A stretch of DNA of 64,000 nucleotides from Asticcacaulis benevestitus DSM 16100 = ATCC BAA-896 (GTDB taxonomy: Bacteria; Pseudomonadota; Alphaproteobacteria; Caulobacterales; Caulobacteraceae). A program made the translations under genes and the position numbers. The notes beneath the pieces are model-generated. The model was not told where the DNA came from, did not search any database, and saw only the letters and a list, made by a program, of their open reading frames with translations. Positions 62,933 to 64,000 of this stretch are shown piece after piece; the first letter of the stretch is position 1, and each line of letters opens with the position of its first letter. The stretch spans positions 166 to 64,165 of the forward strand of contig NZ_AQWM01000019.1 in the NCBI RefSeq assembly GCF_000376105.1. Reading direction: 5' to 3'.

Positions 62933-64000
62933 GCATTTTGCTCCTTGATTTCGCCAAGCTGTTCTATGTCGAGAATTAGGGCGACGTTCCCGTCACCAAG
63001 GATTGTCGCCCCAGAAATGCCGAGGACCGGCGTGTAGTTTTGCTGAAGGGACTTGATGACCACCTGTTGCTGACCGATCAATTCGTCGACGACGATGCCA
63101 ATCCGGGTGCCATCGGCCGTTTCTGTCAGTACGATGAGGCCTTTGGTCGGGTCATCGATAGCTGAGTCCACGTCGAACAAGCGATTCAGCGCGATCAGTC
63201 GAACGTAATCTCCGCGTATATGGGCCACACGCCCACCACCAGCCAGCACCCGAATCTGACTGGGCAAAGGCCTGAAGCTTTCGATAATCGAGGTGAGGGG
63301 GAGGATGTATTTTTCAGCCCCCACCGAGATCAGCATGCCATCCAGCACGGCAAGCGTCAGCGGGATGATCAGGGTGAAACGTGTGCCTTTGCCCTCAACC
63401 GACGAGACCTGAATACGTCCGCCGATTTTCATTATATTGCGACGCACGACGTCCATACCCACGCCACGCCCGGAAACGTCTGATACGAAAGCAGCCGTTG
63501 AAAACCCCGGCGCAAAAATCAGATCGACGATCTCCTCGTCGCTTAGCTTTGTGCCCTCGGCAATAACGCCCTTCTCGACTGCCTTATTATAGAGGCGCTC
63601 GCGATTAAGTCCGGCGCCGTCGTCTTCAAGGTGGATGAGAATATTGCTGCCGACATGGGCCGCTGACAAGGTGATGGAGCCTTCGGCAGACTTACCCTTT
63701 GCCAGGCGAGTGTCAGGCATTTCGATGCCATGATCAACACTGTTGCGGATCATGTGCGTCAAGGGGTCGGCTAGCTCTTCAATGACAGTCTTGTCGAGCT
63801 CGGTCTGTTCGCCGATCATTGTGAGCCGCACGTGTTTGCCGAGCTTTGAGGCCACTTCGCGGACCAGGCGCGGCATACGCGCAAAGACAGATCGTACCGG
63901 CTGCATGCGTATGGCCATGACGCAGTCCTGCAGGTCGCGTGTCAGTGTGTCGAGCGCTTCAAGGCCGTCAATGGTTTTGTGTGTCAGTTGCGACAACTCT
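62929..64000 (-). CDS. cheA: CheA, chemotaxis histidine kinase (C-terminal part)
   Basis: The gene runs off the right edge; the N-terminal phosphotransfer domain with the phosphorylated His is outside. Visible are the end of the dimerisation domain (LQDCVMAIRMQPVRSVFARMPRLVRE), the kinase N box HMIRNSVDHGIE, G1 LEDDGAGL, G2 SGRGVGMDVVRRN and the GTRFTLIIPLTLA strand, followed by the CheW-like regulatory domain (EKYILPLTSIIESF to VALILDIEQLGE). It phosphorylates CheY and CheB. Confidence 0.95.
   Translation of the reverse strand, partial: ELSQLTHKTIDGLEALDTLTRDLQDCVMAIRMQPVRSVFARMPRLVREVASKLGKHVRLTMIGEQTELDKTVIEELADPLTHMIRNSVDHGIEMPDTRLAKGKSAEGSITLSAAHVGSNILIHLEDDGAGLNRERLYNKAVEKGVIAEGTKLSDEEIVDLIFAPGFSTAAFVSDVSGRGVGMDVVRRNIMKIGGRIQVSSVEGKGTRFTLIIPLTLAVLDGMLISVGAEKYILPLTSIIESFRPLPSQIRVLAGGGRVAHIRGDYVRLIALNRLFDVDSAIDDPTKGLIVLTETADGTRIGIVVDELIGQQQVVIKSLQQNYTPVLGISGATILGDGNVALILDIEQLGEIKEQNA

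Overview
The window looks like part of an alphaproteobacterial genome, most probably Caulobacterales (an Asticcacaulis- or Caulobacter-like bacterium). This is inferred from gene content: a kdpFABCDE locus with kup, a cheA-cheW-mcp-cheR-cheD-cheB operon with receptors ending in acidic-aromatic tails, several HipBA modules, a LuxR-type regulator and many SDR/NmrA/NTF2 enzymes under AraC and LysR control. The protein families are clear; the genus is a guess. No rRNA, tRNA, CRISPR array or intact insertion sequence was seen.

Left part (1-21.5 kb): an accessory metabolic region. It starts with the 3' end of a GntR/UTRA regulator, then a secreted cupin, an NTF2-like protein, a secreted TPR protein, and a cytochrome P460 overlapped by its GATase-AraC regulator. 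A long minus-strand array follows (NmrA-like, AtaL-like SRPBCC, Old Yellow Enzyme, SDR, an esterase-NmrA fusion, NTF2) facing a divergent LysR gene. Then come a second LysR gene, a HipBA module whose hipA is frameshifted, an AraC regulator divergent from an SDR-VOC-NTF2 operon, a secreted protein of unknown function, and an AraC-SDR pair.

Potassium locus (24.3-39.6 kb): the most interesting part. The canonical operon kdpX(31-aa micropeptide)-kdpF-kdpA-kdpB-kdpC-kdpD-kdpE points right. Facing it is an operon of a degenerate KdpA paralogue lacking the selectivity-filter sequences, a divergent KdpC paralogue and kup, with no second kdpB. Seven copies of a TATAC-N6-(T/C)ATA(C/T)-like direct repeat, six of them forming three pairs set exactly or nearly 32 bp apart, lie in front of the degenerate operon, the kdp operon and a third unit after kdpE (a 99-aa protein plus a DapA-family lyase). 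They read as KdpE operators defining a regulon of three transcription units. A degenerate receiver protein, CorA and the remnant of an ABC transporter ATPase follow.

Middle (39.6-54.3 kb): HU, a chemoreceptor with a coupled small protein, and a decaying zone. The decay shows as a NUDIX pseudogene and a luxR gene followed by an in-frame chimera of the first ~50 residues of a LuxI autoinducer synthase and the C-terminal part of the conjugation protein TrbI, then a DUF2274 gene, the usual trbI neighbour. Two further HipBA modules with palindromic operators, a response regulator/histidine kinase pair, a hemolysin-III membrane protein and a LacI regulator complete this stretch.

Right end (54.3-64 kb): one minus-strand chemotaxis cluster running cheA (partial)-cheW-mcp (tandem PAS)-cheR-cheD-cheB-soluble mcp, then a STAS protein and a SpoIIE-type phosphatase. 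The soluble receptor and CheD end in nearly the same tail (DIEMF), suggesting a shared tether.
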